This document shows, one piece after another, positions 9,326-18,074 of a DNA stretch of 64,000 nt. Position 1 is the stretch's first letter. Every line of letters begins with the position of its first letter. The stretch lies in assembly GCF_004348825.1 (NCBI RefSeq), contig NZ_SMJU01000005.1:345747-409746 (forward strand), written 5' to 3'. The notes under the pieces were generated by a model. It did not search any database. It was not told the DNA's origin and saw only the letters and a program-made list of their open reading frames with translations. The DNA is from Arundinibacter roseus (GTDB lineage Bacteria; Bacteroidota; Bacteroidia; Cytophagales; Spirosomataceae). The position numbers and the translations under genes were made by a program.

Positions 9326-10002
9326 CAAAAAGCGGGATTTTCACTTTGCTGCTTTTAGCAGCCTGTACTACACCGGAAACCGTCGAAACCGTGCAGGAAT
9401 CAGCGTACTTTCCAATGGAAGCAGGACGTTTTCGTCTATATGATGTGATTGAAGAACGATTTACACCCAACGAAACTCCGGTGCGGAGCCTATACCAGGA
9501 AAAAGAGCAGATCATACGCCTGGAACAATTAGCGGACGGCAGTATGCAGGCCGTGCTTTCACGGTCGAGACGACAAAACAGCAGCGAATCGTGGATAGAT
9601 CAGGAAACAATAGTGCTGGAAAAATGGCCGGATCGGCTGGTGCTTACGGAGAAAAATCAGAAATTTATTCCCCTCGTTTTCCCAATTGATGCCTCAACTA
9701 TCTGGAACGCCAACCGTTTGAATAGCAGGCAGGAAACTAAAAATCGCTATACTGACATTGGAATTTCCAATACTATAAATGGTCTGTTTTTTGAAAAAAC
9801 CATTCGCGTTGTACAGCAGGATGACTCAACGGCTATTGACCGTACCCTGCGTGCAGCACGCTACGCCCTGAATGTTGGTTTGGTAGAAGAAGAACAAACC
9901 GTACTACAATATTGCCAACGCACCACAGATTGCATTGGGCAGGGAATTATCGAATCGGGAAGCCGCCGCATCCGCCGTTTGGTGGCAAGTGGACAAGACT
10001 AA
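9298..10002 (+). CDS. Putative lipoprotein of unknown function
   Basis: The 234-residue product has a lipoprotein signal peptide with lipobox LLAAC, Cys23 being the lipidation site. The mature part is a mostly beta, hydrophilic domain with no recognised catalytic motif. The start ATG lies inside the end of the asparagine-synthase-like gene (28-base overlap), which suggests translational coupling and a shared transcript. Its stop codon abuts the stop of the convergent C25 protease gene with no bases between. Function unknown. Confidence 0.8.
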   Translation: MASSTFRILTKSGIFTLLLLAACTTPETVETVQESAYFPMEAGRFRLYDVIEERFTPNETPVRSLYQEKEQIIRLEQLADGSMQAVLSRSRRQNSSESWIDQETIVLEKWPDRLVLTEKNQKFIPLVFPIDASTIWNANRLNSRQETKNRYTDIGISNTINGLFFEKTIRVVQQDDSTAIDRTLRAARYALNVGLVEEEQTVLQYCQRTTDCIGQGIIESGSRRIRRLVASGQD

Positions 10003-13000
10003 TCAGCGGGCAATCAGCAACTTGCCGGTTTTTACTTCTTCTCCTCCGTCCTGCCAATGACTAATCACTTTGTAAAAATAGTGCCCGGCTGAAATCCCCT
10101 TTCCCGGTGTCCAAAACCATTCATTAATTCCCGGCCGGGTTACAGGCAGCCGGTGTTGTTCGAGCAATGCTCCGGTGGCACTGTAAATCTGCCATTCCAG
10201 GCTTTGAATCCTTGATTTTTTTAGCGCCATTGCCTCAAATCGTACATAGTCCGAAGCCGGATTGGGACTTACAACTACCGTAAATGGTGCATCAGCTTCG
10301 CTCACAACAAACGAAATTTGGTACGACTCACTTTCATTTCCCCGCATATCCCGGCCAGAAACCCGGAGTTCGTAGGTATTTTCGGCTAAAAAACCCGGCT
10401 TGAACTGGTAAAAAATCTTTCGATTTTCGGATCTTTCAAGACTCAAAAAAGAACTGCTAAACGCAATTCGCTCAAAGGCGCAAGTCGGGCATCTTTTTAT
10501 TAATACATCTACCAGACTTGTATCTGTTGCCGATAGCATATTTTCATCCTGAAGCATGATTTCAATTATCGGTTCATTAGACACCCGCTCACCTTGCCGA
10601 ATCGTACGCCCATCAAACCGAACGTTGAGCCAGGGAGCGAGCTGATCATTCACGAAGCCGGTGGGGAAACTATTTTCCTGCGCAGCTTCGGGCCAGGCAA
10701 TGCGCAATTCGGCTGTATTATTTTCTTCCGAAAGTTCATCCAGTTCATGCTTTGGATCGAGCACCACCTGTATGGATTCAAGCGCTTGTCCTCCCCCGAT
10801 TTTAATCAGCAGCGTATCTCGTAGCGGAAATGTGGGAAACGCCTGTTCATAGGTACGCTCCTGTCCATTTTCGCTTCGTAATGTCGCCTGCACGGTCAGG
10901 CGCTGTCCGACTACGAAACGTCCTTTATTGGAAACAATTGCACCCACCAACAGGCTGTCCGATTCGCCGATGGTTTGGTTTAAATGTTGGGAGCGAATAA
11001 AAATACTTTGGGTAGAATTAAGGCTAAAATCAGGTTTAGAGAGATTAAATAGCCGCAGGGCGGGATCTCCCTGCAAAACCATCTGATGAAGATTGGCAAT
11101 ATCGTAGGCACCATGCGCACGAGACGTAATACGCTGAGAAAGCACCTGTTGGATTTGACCGATGGATAAATTACTTGTTTGCGGGTCTGAAAAAAGAGCC
11201 GTGTACAATTCTGTCAGATACGTACTTGTCGGTTGAAAATAGCTCCAAAACGAATGGGCAATCACCGCTACGGCGCCTTTGTCGGCGGCAAGAGCCCAGT
11301 CGGACGAGAGCGTTTCGAAACGGCTGAAAATGTTCCCCACTCCACATCCATTAAAAAACATAAACGGATAACGACCGCTGTTGCGAAACCCATTTTCGGC
11401 TGCGGACGCAAAGCCCATATCCAGGTCGGTAACCGTTGGAGAGGCATGCCCAAAGAAGGTAATCATACCTACACCTTCGTTGACCTGTGGGGCGATATTT
11501 ACTTTTTCAATTTCAACTACATTTTGCTTGGAAAAAGGGATGACCTCTGCGCCAAGAAACCCATTTTCTGCAATAGGACTCAGGCTGGAAAGCATTTCCC
11601 GAATGGCGCGTATCTCAAAAGCTGACTGCCCGCCGCTCAGATGCAGGATCCGTTTGGAGGAAGATTGAGTAGGTGCGTTTTGTTCAAAATCCCGGACTTT
11701 TTGAAGGTAGTTACGCAGTTGTTGCGGGCTAGTCGCATTGATTCGCCCCACGGGCATTGCAGGGCTATTTTCCTTCTGTCCGGCCAGGCCATCAACCAAC
11801 AGAATATCCGAACCCGGATATCCAAAGGTGGGTACTTCGCCCGGCATATTCTTTTGCAGACGTTCGGGAAAAGTAGCCGAACGGCCAATCAATAGCAGAT
11901 ATTTGGTCGAATCCCCCTGCGAAAGCATAAAATCCGCAAAGCGCCGGATCGCCAGGGGGCTTACTTCCCCGTAGTTAAACTGTTCGTACAACTCAGGCAT
12001 TTTCACTACAAGTGGTCGAAAACTCCCCCCCGGTTCGGAAGCCCGATAATCGGCGTATTCCTGAGCCGCCGAAAAAAGCGATTCATTTGTAACAATCAGA
12101 TAATCAAAATCCTGTGGTGCAAAACTCTGAAACGAAACAGGCTGTAAGGAGAGATTGGCAGATGGCTCAGCTGTACAATATAGGCGGCGGGCAGCGGGGC
12201 CATTTCTGGAAATCATGCCCTCCAATCGTCCATTCTGAACTTTGGCAGCTACTGAAATCGGATGCTCAGGATCGGTCAAATCGTATAGCCGGGCGGTGGC
12301 CGGCACGTTCTCTATCTGAATTCGCACCAACGCCTGCGAGCCTGCGGGCAAGGTAAATATCGCTTCCTTTTTACCTTGCATATCCCAGCGTTGCGGATAC
12401 GTAACCCGATAAAAAGTTACGGAATAGCGCTCAGCAGGCTGTTTTAAAGGGGATTGTACCGCAAGTTGCGTAGAACCGTTTACCCCCATATCGGCACGGC
12501 TGAGCGTATCAGAAATCAGGCGGTGATCAAAGCCATAAAAAGCGAGGGAGGCAATTTTTCGCTCGTTTCCGACGGAAACCTGTATCTGATGGGAAAAATT
12601 GGCTCGCCCGTTAATCAGAACATCGAGTCGTGGCGCGGGCGCATTTTCCTGAATCCAATTGGTTAGCAATATCGGAAACCTGACCAACGAATCGGCCAGG
12701 ATGGTTTTTCCAGTCCAGCTTTCTCCACGCTCGTAAAAACTCTGCATCAGATTGGGTGTCAAACCGAGCGCAGTATTAAATGAATACTCGTCCCGAAACG
12801 ATTTCACCTCCGTTTGCAAATGGTAGGGTTCCGGCATCAGCGCTTCATTCACAGGCATTTCTGTGTACTTGACTGATAGTGGAGCGGCTGTTCCAATCGT
12901 GAAATAGTAGGCAGTTTCATCCGAAAAAATACTTTGGTAGGGCGAAGGCCGGGCACTAAACGGACGATACAGCAACGAATCCTGCGCACCGTCGTTTCCT

Positions 13001-13281
13001 GTGGCATAAAATACAATTTCTTCGCTTGTGCGGCTAAGCGCAGAAATTTCCTGACCCCGATGAAAAATCTGAACCTGCGCTAATGAACCAACAGGTAAAC
13101 CGGCTACCTGCATGGCAGAGCCTGAAATTCGGTAAATCCCTGCTTTGGAAACCGTTGCTTTGACGTAGGTCTGCCCAGGCACAATCCATTCATTCCCAAA
13201 CTGTTGCGCTGTTACAAATCCTGCATAAAAATACAACAGCAGTGCAAGACCCACCCAACGGAAGAAAGTAAAACTCTTCAT
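10003..13281 (-). CDS. C25 (gingipain-type) cysteine peptidase, PorU2-like, with T9SS sorting domain
   Basis: The 1092-residue secreted protein has a signal peptide (about 1-25, ending in TAQ) and a long beta-rich N-terminal region. The C25 caspase-fold domain follows, with catalytic His in FFGHAS near residue 612 and Cys in FFNGCGVG near 645. Ig-like domains come next, and the last ~90 residues form a type A T9SS sorting domain beginning VVSPNPASDYVRF and ending GKLLIAR. Homologues annotated PorU or PorU2 act at the cell surface; PorU itself is the T9SS sortase that cleaves sorting domains. I favour PorU2-like because no porV follows. PorZ is encoded 14 kb away. Confidence 0.85.
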   Translation of the reverse strand: MKSFTFFRWVGLALLLYFYAGFVTAQQFGNEWIVPGQTYVKATVSKAGIYRISGSAMQVAGLPVGSLAQVQIFHRGQEISALSRTSEEIVFYATGNDGAQDSLLYRPFSARPSPYQSIFSDETAYYFTIGTAAPLSVKYTEMPVNEALMPEPYHLQTEVKSFRDEYSFNTALGLTPNLMQSFYERGESWTGKTILADSLVRFPILLTNWIQENAPAPRLDVLINGRANFSHQIQVSVGNERKIASLAFYGFDHRLISDTLSRADMGVNGSTQLAVQSPLKQPAERYSVTFYRVTYPQRWDMQGKKEAIFTLPAGSQALVRIQIENVPATARLYDLTDPEHPISVAAKVQNGRLEGMISRNGPAARRLYCTAEPSANLSLQPVSFQSFAPQDFDYLIVTNESLFSAAQEYADYRASEPGGSFRPLVVKMPELYEQFNYGEVSPLAIRRFADFMLSQGDSTKYLLLIGRSATFPERLQKNMPGEVPTFGYPGSDILLVDGLAGQKENSPAMPVGRINATSPQQLRNYLQKVRDFEQNAPTQSSSKRILHLSGGQSAFEIRAIREMLSSLSPIAENGFLGAEVIPFSKQNVVEIEKVNIAPQVNEGVGMITFFGHASPTVTDLDMGFASAAENGFRNSGRYPFMFFNGCGVGNIFSRFETLSSDWALAADKGAVAVIAHSFWSYFQPTSTYLTELYTALFSDPQTSNLSIGQIQQVLSQRITSRAHGAYDIANLHQMVLQGDPALRLFNLSKPDFSLNSTQSIFIRSQHLNQTIGESDSLLVGAIVSNKGRFVVGQRLTVQATLRSENGQERTYEQAFPTFPLRDTLLIKIGGGQALESIQVVLDPKHELDELSEENNTAELRIAWPEAAQENSFPTGFVNDQLAPWLNVRFDGRTIRQGERVSNEPIIEIMLQDENMLSATDTSLVDVLIKRCPTCAFERIAFSSSFLSLERSENRKIFYQFKPGFLAENTYELRVSGRDMRGNESESYQISFVVSEADAPFTVVVSPNPASDYVRFEAMALKKSRIQSLEWQIYSATGALLEQHRLPVTRPGINEWFWTPGKGISAGHYFYKVISHWQDGGEEVKTGKLLIAR

Positions 13282-13320
13282 GATTTTACACTAGTTCATA
13301 ACGTCAATTTTCGGCCCCGC

Positions 13321-14673
13321 TTACCTCATTCCCGGCTTAGGCAAAACGGGCAAGCCCTCGTTGCCATCTTCACTCACGGCCTGAACCGCAAAAAAGTAAT
13401 TATCCTTTGAATAAGGCAGTTCCATGCCTAATTTATCCGTAAAAAATTTCTTTTGCCAGAACGGCCAATGTGTTTCCCGCATCAAAATATAGTACCCTTT
13501 CACCTTTCCCGAAGCAGGAGCCTGCCAGTAAATCTTGGTAGTATTAGTCAGGCTACGCACATCCATCGTCACGTTTTGTGGTTGCGCCGGCGACTTGGCC
13601 AAATTAGCCAGGTTGGCCAGATTCATAGCGGTGTTTTTGCGCAAGTACTCAAAATCCATGTCTTCCGGTTTGTCACCATATACTACTCCATTTTCAGTGC
13701 GCAGGTCCTGATGCTGATGTTCAAAATTCTCGTTCATTTCGGTAATACGTACCGCCGCAAAATCCCGATTGACAAAAGGTGTGTGGTCGCCGCCACGCAG
13801 GTAGCGGTCGTTGCGGTAGATCATCCGCACTTCCAGATGATCTACATAGCGCTCGCCTATTTCTTTGACGTACCGAGCCAGATTTCGGGCTTTTCCATCA
13901 TTTTCAAGTCCATATTGCCGCACAGAAGCCGCTCGTTTATCCGTTTCAAAACCGGAGAGTCCTTCACTAAATATCCGCACGATTGTGTTATTGATCAGCC
14001 GGGTATCGTGGCTATTATTTGAACCCATGATGTCATTATTGAGCAACGCTTCCAGATTCCATTTTTCGTCTTCGGCACGCTGAGCCAGGTGATTAGCGCC
14101 CAGCAAACCCTGCTCCTCTCCACAAAAAGCCACAAAAATGATGGTAGCCGGAAAACTCTGCTTAGCCATAACCCGCGCCAGCTCGATAACTGCCGCCGTA
14201 CCTGAGCCGTCGTCGTTGGCGCCGGGAGCATCCTCGGTTCGGTTTGCAATATTACTCACGCGACTATCCATGTGGCCACTCACCAGAAAAATCCGGTTAT
14301 CAGCCGGATCAGTTCCTTTCAGGGTAGCCATTACGTTCCCCATATTCGCAACCACATCTACCCGGCGGCCGTCAGGCTGCATCGTCCAGGTGTCGAGCGT
14401 CGCGGTCATGCGGCCACCCGATTGCTTGGCAAATTCCTGAAATTTACCCAAAATCCAGTCGCGGGCGGGCTCAATGCCACGGGTGCCCTGCTTCCCCGAC
14501 AACGTATGCCGAGTACCAAAACTTACGAGTTTCTGTACGTGTGAACGCAGGCTGTCGGAAGAAACCTCGGTTACGAGTTGTGAAATGACCGGGTCGCGCT
14601 GAATGATGGTTTGCGCATGCGTGAAGAGATACAATGAAAGACAGACGAAGGAGAGTAGTAACGTTTTCTTCAT
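13321..14673 (-). CDS. Secreted M28 family zinc aminopeptidase
   Basis: The 450-residue protein begins with a signal peptide (cleavage likely after THAQ, residue 21). Its M28 peptidase domain shows the expected zinc ligands: H134 in SGHMDSR, Asp in GANDDGSG (152-159), the catalytic/ligand Glu pair in FCGEEQGLLG (186-187), D214 in LNNDIMGS, and a late His in GGDHTPF. The final ~100 residues look like a fibronectin-III-type domain. It should remove N-terminal residues from peptides in the periplasm or outside the cell. It is upstream of the C25 protease on the same strand, 40 bases away, so the two secreted peptidases are probably co-transcribed. Confidence 0.92.
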   Translation of the reverse strand: MKKTLLLSFVCLSLYLFTHAQTIIQRDPVISQLVTEVSSDSLRSHVQKLVSFGTRHTLSGKQGTRGIEPARDWILGKFQEFAKQSGGRMTATLDTWTMQPDGRRVDVVANMGNVMATLKGTDPADNRIFLVSGHMDSRVSNIANRTEDAPGANDDGSGTAAVIELARVMAKQSFPATIIFVAFCGEEQGLLGANHLAQRAEDEKWNLEALLNNDIMGSNNSHDTRLINNTIVRIFSEGLSGFETDKRAASVRQYGLENDGKARNLARYVKEIGERYVDHLEVRMIYRNDRYLRGGDHTPFVNRDFAAVRITEMNENFEHQHQDLRTENGVVYGDKPEDMDFEYLRKNTAMNLANLANLAKSPAQPQNVTMDVRSLTNTTKIYWQAPASGKVKGYYILMRETHWPFWQKKFFTDKLGMELPYSKDNYFFAVQAVSEDGNEGLPVLPKPGMR

Positions 14674-14817
14674 GAAATGTTTGTTGAATATTTAATTAAA
14701 AACCTAAGATAGACCAAAAACAGGTTTGGCAGAAGTCCTGACGGTAAAATTGAGACTTATGGTAAAAAATGTACGAACTTGTACTTATGTCTACTTGAAC
14801 TCCTTCTTTAAAAAACT

Positions 14818-15243
14818 ATGGATAAATTGATCAAAAAATCCCTCCTGAATCATGGAAAAAGTACGATTCAAATCAAACTTCTCAGGCATACCTCAGGTAA
14901 AATGTATGTTCAAATACAACAAACCATAGAAGGGCCGCCAGAAACTAGTTCAGAAATTAACCTTAACCCAGCCCTGTTGCCGGAGATTTTGACAGTTTTA
15001 CAACTGTATCAGAACGAAATTGTTACCGCAAGTTTACCAAAAAAGCCAGTCTTCTCACAAAAAGATCAGCAACGTATGGTACATTGGTATTTGAAAGGTG
15101 TTTCGGCTAAGGATATTGGCTTGTTATTCAATACCAAAGAAGAAATTATTCATGACATTTTGTTGAAAAATGAAATTGAACTGGCTGAGAATAAGGTGCC
15201 AACTCCCAAAAAGAAACGCTTTCGGTTCAGAAGAAAACATTAA
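14818..15243 (+). CDS. Unknown protein with a helix-turn-helix-like C-terminal region
   Basis: This 141-residue protein is highly basic at its C-terminus (ending in a run of Lys and Arg from about 129). Residues 79-115, around QRMVHWYLKGVSAKDIGLLF, look like a helical DNA-binding segment of the kind found in resolvases and MerR-like proteins. The N-terminal 65 residues look like a beta sheet with alternating charges. It has no membrane segment or signal. It may bind DNA or RNA, but I do not recognise the family. The methyltransferase gene follows 70 bases downstream. Confidence 0.65.
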   Translation: MDKLIKKSLLNHGKSTIQIKLLRHTSGKMYVQIQQTIEGPPETSSEINLNPALLPEILTVLQLYQNEIVTASLPKKPVFSQKDQQRMVHWYLKGVSAKDIGLLFNTKEEIIHDILLKNEIELAENKVPTPKKKRFRFRRKH

Positions 15244-15313
15244 ATATCAATTCCAAAAAAGAGAAAATTACATTTTTCCCGGATCATTCATTTCTTGTTA
15301 CACATACAGTTCT

Positions 15314-15892
15314 ATGACAGACAGTATCACGCAGGCGTTTCCAGCTGCCTACAAAATTTTGGAAGATTTGACCTGCGCGGCAGGTTTTACGATGGCCTCC
15401 GATCCAAAAGCAGGTTCGTTTCTCAGAACCATGGCCGCAACCAAACCCGGCGGTAATTTTCTTGAATTAGGTACCGGAACGGGCCTTTCTACTTCCTGGA
15501 TTCTGGACGGAATGGATGCTCACTCGCAGCTAATTTCGATAGACAATGATCCACAACTAGTGGCCATTGCCCAGAAGCAATTGGGCCACGATGAACGTCT
15601 TACGCTGGAAATTGCCGACGGTGGCGATTGGCTGACGAGCGCACAGGAACAGCGCTTTGACTATATATTTGCCGATACGTGGCACGGAAAATACCTGATG
15701 CTTGACGAGACTCTACAATTGCTCAACAAGGGCGGGCTTTACATCATTGATGACATGCTGCCTCAGCCCAATTGGCCCGAAGGGCACGCCGAAAAGGCCG
15801 TGAAACTCGTGGCAACGCTGGAAAGCCGAAGCGATATTTTTATTACAAAACTTCACTGGTCTACGGGGATTATTGTAGCCACAAAAAAATAG
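15314..15892 (+). CDS. Class I SAM-dependent methyltransferase
   Basis: The 192-residue protein has the Rossmann-like SAM-binding motif I (FLELGTGTGLSTSWIL, about 48-63), an acidic motif II (LISIDNDPQ) and motif III/post I (FDYIFADTWHGKY). Its architecture is closest to small O-methyltransferases (YrrM-like). There is no substrate domain or metal site that would fix its target. The ATG at 15314 gives a normal-length protein; the longer open frame begins inside the preceding gene and has a low-complexity, non-family leader. A strong bidirectional terminator follows. Confidence 0.85.
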   Translation: MTDSITQAFPAAYKILEDLTCAAGFTMASDPKAGSFLRTMAATKPGGNFLELGTGTGLSTSWILDGMDAHSQLISIDNDPQLVAIAQKQLGHDERLTLEIADGGDWLTSAQEQRFDYIFADTWHGKYLMLDETLQLLNKGGLYIIDDMLPQPNWPEGHAEKAVKLVATLESRSDIFITKLHWSTGIIVATKK

Positions 15893-15949
15893 TTTTGGAT
15901 TAAAAAAAGTCAGCATCAACGAAATTTTTTCTGAGACAGAATCCATTAA

Positions 15950-15985
15950 AAAAAGCGTCATTTCCGAGTGGAAATGACGCTTTTT
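15950..15985 (+). terminator. Bidirectional terminator between convergent genes
   Basis: A 16-base perfect stem (15950-15965 with 15970-15985) and 4-base loop GAGT are flanked by an A run on the left and a T run on the right. It therefore has the right form on both strands. It serves the plus-strand methyltransferase and the minus-strand propeller-cupredoxin gene. Confidence 0.93.
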
Positions 15986-16010
15986 GATTATTTCAAAGGT
16001 TGTAAACGCT

Positions 16011-18026
16011 TTATTTAACCACCTTCATTTTTCCCTGCATCAGCGTATGGTGCCCCGGAAAGGTGCAGACATACTGATAATCTCCGGTTTTGGCGGGTGC
16101 CACAAAGTACAGGGCTTCGCTGCTTTCGGGTTGCATGAGACCTGTGTGAAACAGTACTTCGTTTCGGTCGGGAATGTAATTCAATTCAGCGCCTTTGAGA
16201 CCCATATTGAGAGCGGCTTCTCCTACGGTATTGGCGGCACCAGGAAGCGTAATGACGCAATTATGGAGCATATCATCGTTATTATTAAAAATGAATTTCA
16301 CCTTGCTGCCCGCTTTCACGCGCACTTCGGCAAGATCAAATTTCAGTCCCGGCTTGGTTCCAATCGTGATTACCTGATCGGGACCGTTGGTCCAGGTCGC
16401 CGGTTGGGTAGTTACACGCTTGGCCGAAGCCGCCATAGGCATTGCTTCCGTAGCCGTATGCTGACTATGATCCATACCCGACATCCCCGCCCGGCTGCTT
16501 GCCGTAAACCGGGCCGCATCGGCTTTACTACCAGACGCAATTTCGTTCAGAGTATAGTAGCCAGTCGTATGGAGTAGTGGCAAACCATTGGCCGACTTAA
16601 TTCCTTCGGCCTTTATTTCATGAATATAACCTTTGCGTAATTTGGTTTCATCCAAAACCAACCGAGCGCTTAATCCATCAGCTGCCACGATAATACCCTT
16701 AATGGTCATTGGTTCGGCGTTGATGATGGGACTTCCGTAGGTATGATGGTATTTGTAGGTAAAGCTATTTACGGCATACGAGGCCGGGTCTCCGGCGGTA
16801 GCAGCATCAACGGGCAGCGTGAAAGTTACGTCAAAACCATCGGGCTGCGAACGAATCGTTTTTATTTCAAAAGGGGTTTGTCCGGTCCATACCAGTCGCT
16901 GAATGCCAAATGGGCTTTTGCCGGTTGCTGACCAGCCACGTGACGTTTGGCCCACAAACATAGAACCATCCAGTCCCCAAACCATCCGAATCAGCCCGGA
17001 TTGAAAGCCTTCACGAAACGGAAAACAGGCTCCCTGCCACACGCCGTTCACTATTTCCATGTCTACACGCATGATTTTGCTGTGTCCCTGATCGCCCACA
17101 AACATTTGTCCGGCAAAAGGTCCGAAAGCGCCTGCGGTAGTATCTTCCTTAAAATCAGACGTTGAAATACCCATGAGTGTATGTGGAAACCAAACGGCGG
17201 GGGGTTTGATGCCGGGCGTACGTTGGGCTACATCATACAGTGGCTCTCCGGTATCGGGCACGTCTTCGGGCCGCAGCTTCACGGGCGAGCCTTCTTCGCC
17301 ACTCCACCGCAAGCCGGCAGGATTTCCGGCAAAATCGCCCTTGGCCAGGTGCGTCATGCGCCCCGACCCGACCCAGTCACCCTGATTTTCAGTATAAAAA
17401 ATATCTCCTTTAAAAACGCCAAAACCCGCAGGTGAGCGGAGCCCCGTGGCCCAGGGTGTGAGCTTCCCCTGACTATCAAGTTTGAGCATCCAGCCCCGCC
17501 ACTTAGACTGACTGGCACCTCGACCAATCCAGTCAAGATTCAGGGTTACGATCATTTCGCCGTCTGGCAAAGGCACAGGGCCGTAGGAATATTGGTGGTA
17601 GTTGCCCGATAATGGCCAGCGTGCAAAAGAATCGTAGACATCGGCTACGCCATCCTGATCGGTGTCAACGAGCTTGGTGACTTCGCCGCGCTGAGTAATC
17701 AGGAAATGATCGCCCCGATAGAGAAGCCCGAGCGGCTCGTGCAGCCCATGCGCAAAGCGTTTGAACGTAGGTCGACCGTTTCCTTTCATGTAGGGATTAC
17801 CAATCATCCAAACCTCGCCCCGGCGCGTGGAAGCAGCCAGGCGGCCATCCGGCAGCACCGAAAGTCCACCTATTTCCATTTCGATGTTTTCCGGAATCGG
17901 CATGGTAATGATCCGGTAATAATCATCTTCGGTCATGGGCCGATTTTGCGCCGGGCTGATATGCGCAGCCATCAGGAGCCCAAATGCTACAAGTCTGGGT
18001 TTTATATAGGTACCTATTGTATTCAT
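16011..18026 (-). CDS. Secreted beta-propeller protein with C-terminal blue-copper domain
   Basis: The 671-residue exported protein starts with a signal peptide (about 1-26, ending SPAQ). It then has a propeller region (about 40-400) like PQQ-dependent/sorbosone dehydrogenase relatives, with GLSVLPDGRL and GLRSPAGFG motifs. A beta-sandwich linker follows. The final ~95 residues are an azurin/auracyanin-like cupredoxin with copper ligands His in MLHNCVI and Cys-His-Met in YVCTFPGHHTLMQG. The combination suggests periplasmic oxidation coupled to electron transfer through copper, but the substrate is unknown. It is the last gene of a three-gene operon; the upstream gene ends 48 bases away. Confidence 0.88.
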   Translation of the reverse strand: MNTIGTYIKPRLVAFGLLMAAHISPAQNRPMTEDDYYRIITMPIPENIEMEIGGLSVLPDGRLAASTRRGEVWMIGNPYMKGNGRPTFKRFAHGLHEPLGLLYRGDHFLITQRGEVTKLVDTDQDGVADVYDSFARWPLSGNYHQYSYGPVPLPDGEMIVTLNLDWIGRGASQSKWRGWMLKLDSQGKLTPWATGLRSPAGFGVFKGDIFYTENQGDWVGSGRMTHLAKGDFAGNPAGLRWSGEEGSPVKLRPEDVPDTGEPLYDVAQRTPGIKPPAVWFPHTLMGISTSDFKEDTTAGAFGPFAGQMFVGDQGHSKIMRVDMEIVNGVWQGACFPFREGFQSGLIRMVWGLDGSMFVGQTSRGWSATGKSPFGIQRLVWTGQTPFEIKTIRSQPDGFDVTFTLPVDAATAGDPASYAVNSFTYKYHHTYGSPIINAEPMTIKGIIVAADGLSARLVLDETKLRKGYIHEIKAEGIKSANGLPLLHTTGYYTLNEIASGSKADAARFTASSRAGMSGMDHSQHTATEAMPMAASAKRVTTQPATWTNGPDQVITIGTKPGLKFDLAEVRVKAGSKVKFIFNNNDDMLHNCVITLPGAANTVGEAALNMGLKGAELNYIPDRNEVLFHTGLMQPESSEALYFVAPAKTGDYQYVCTFPGHHTLMQGKMKVVK

Positions 18027-18074
18027 GGTTTAAAAGTACTTTCAGGTTATTTTATTTTTTCAGGATTGCTCTTT

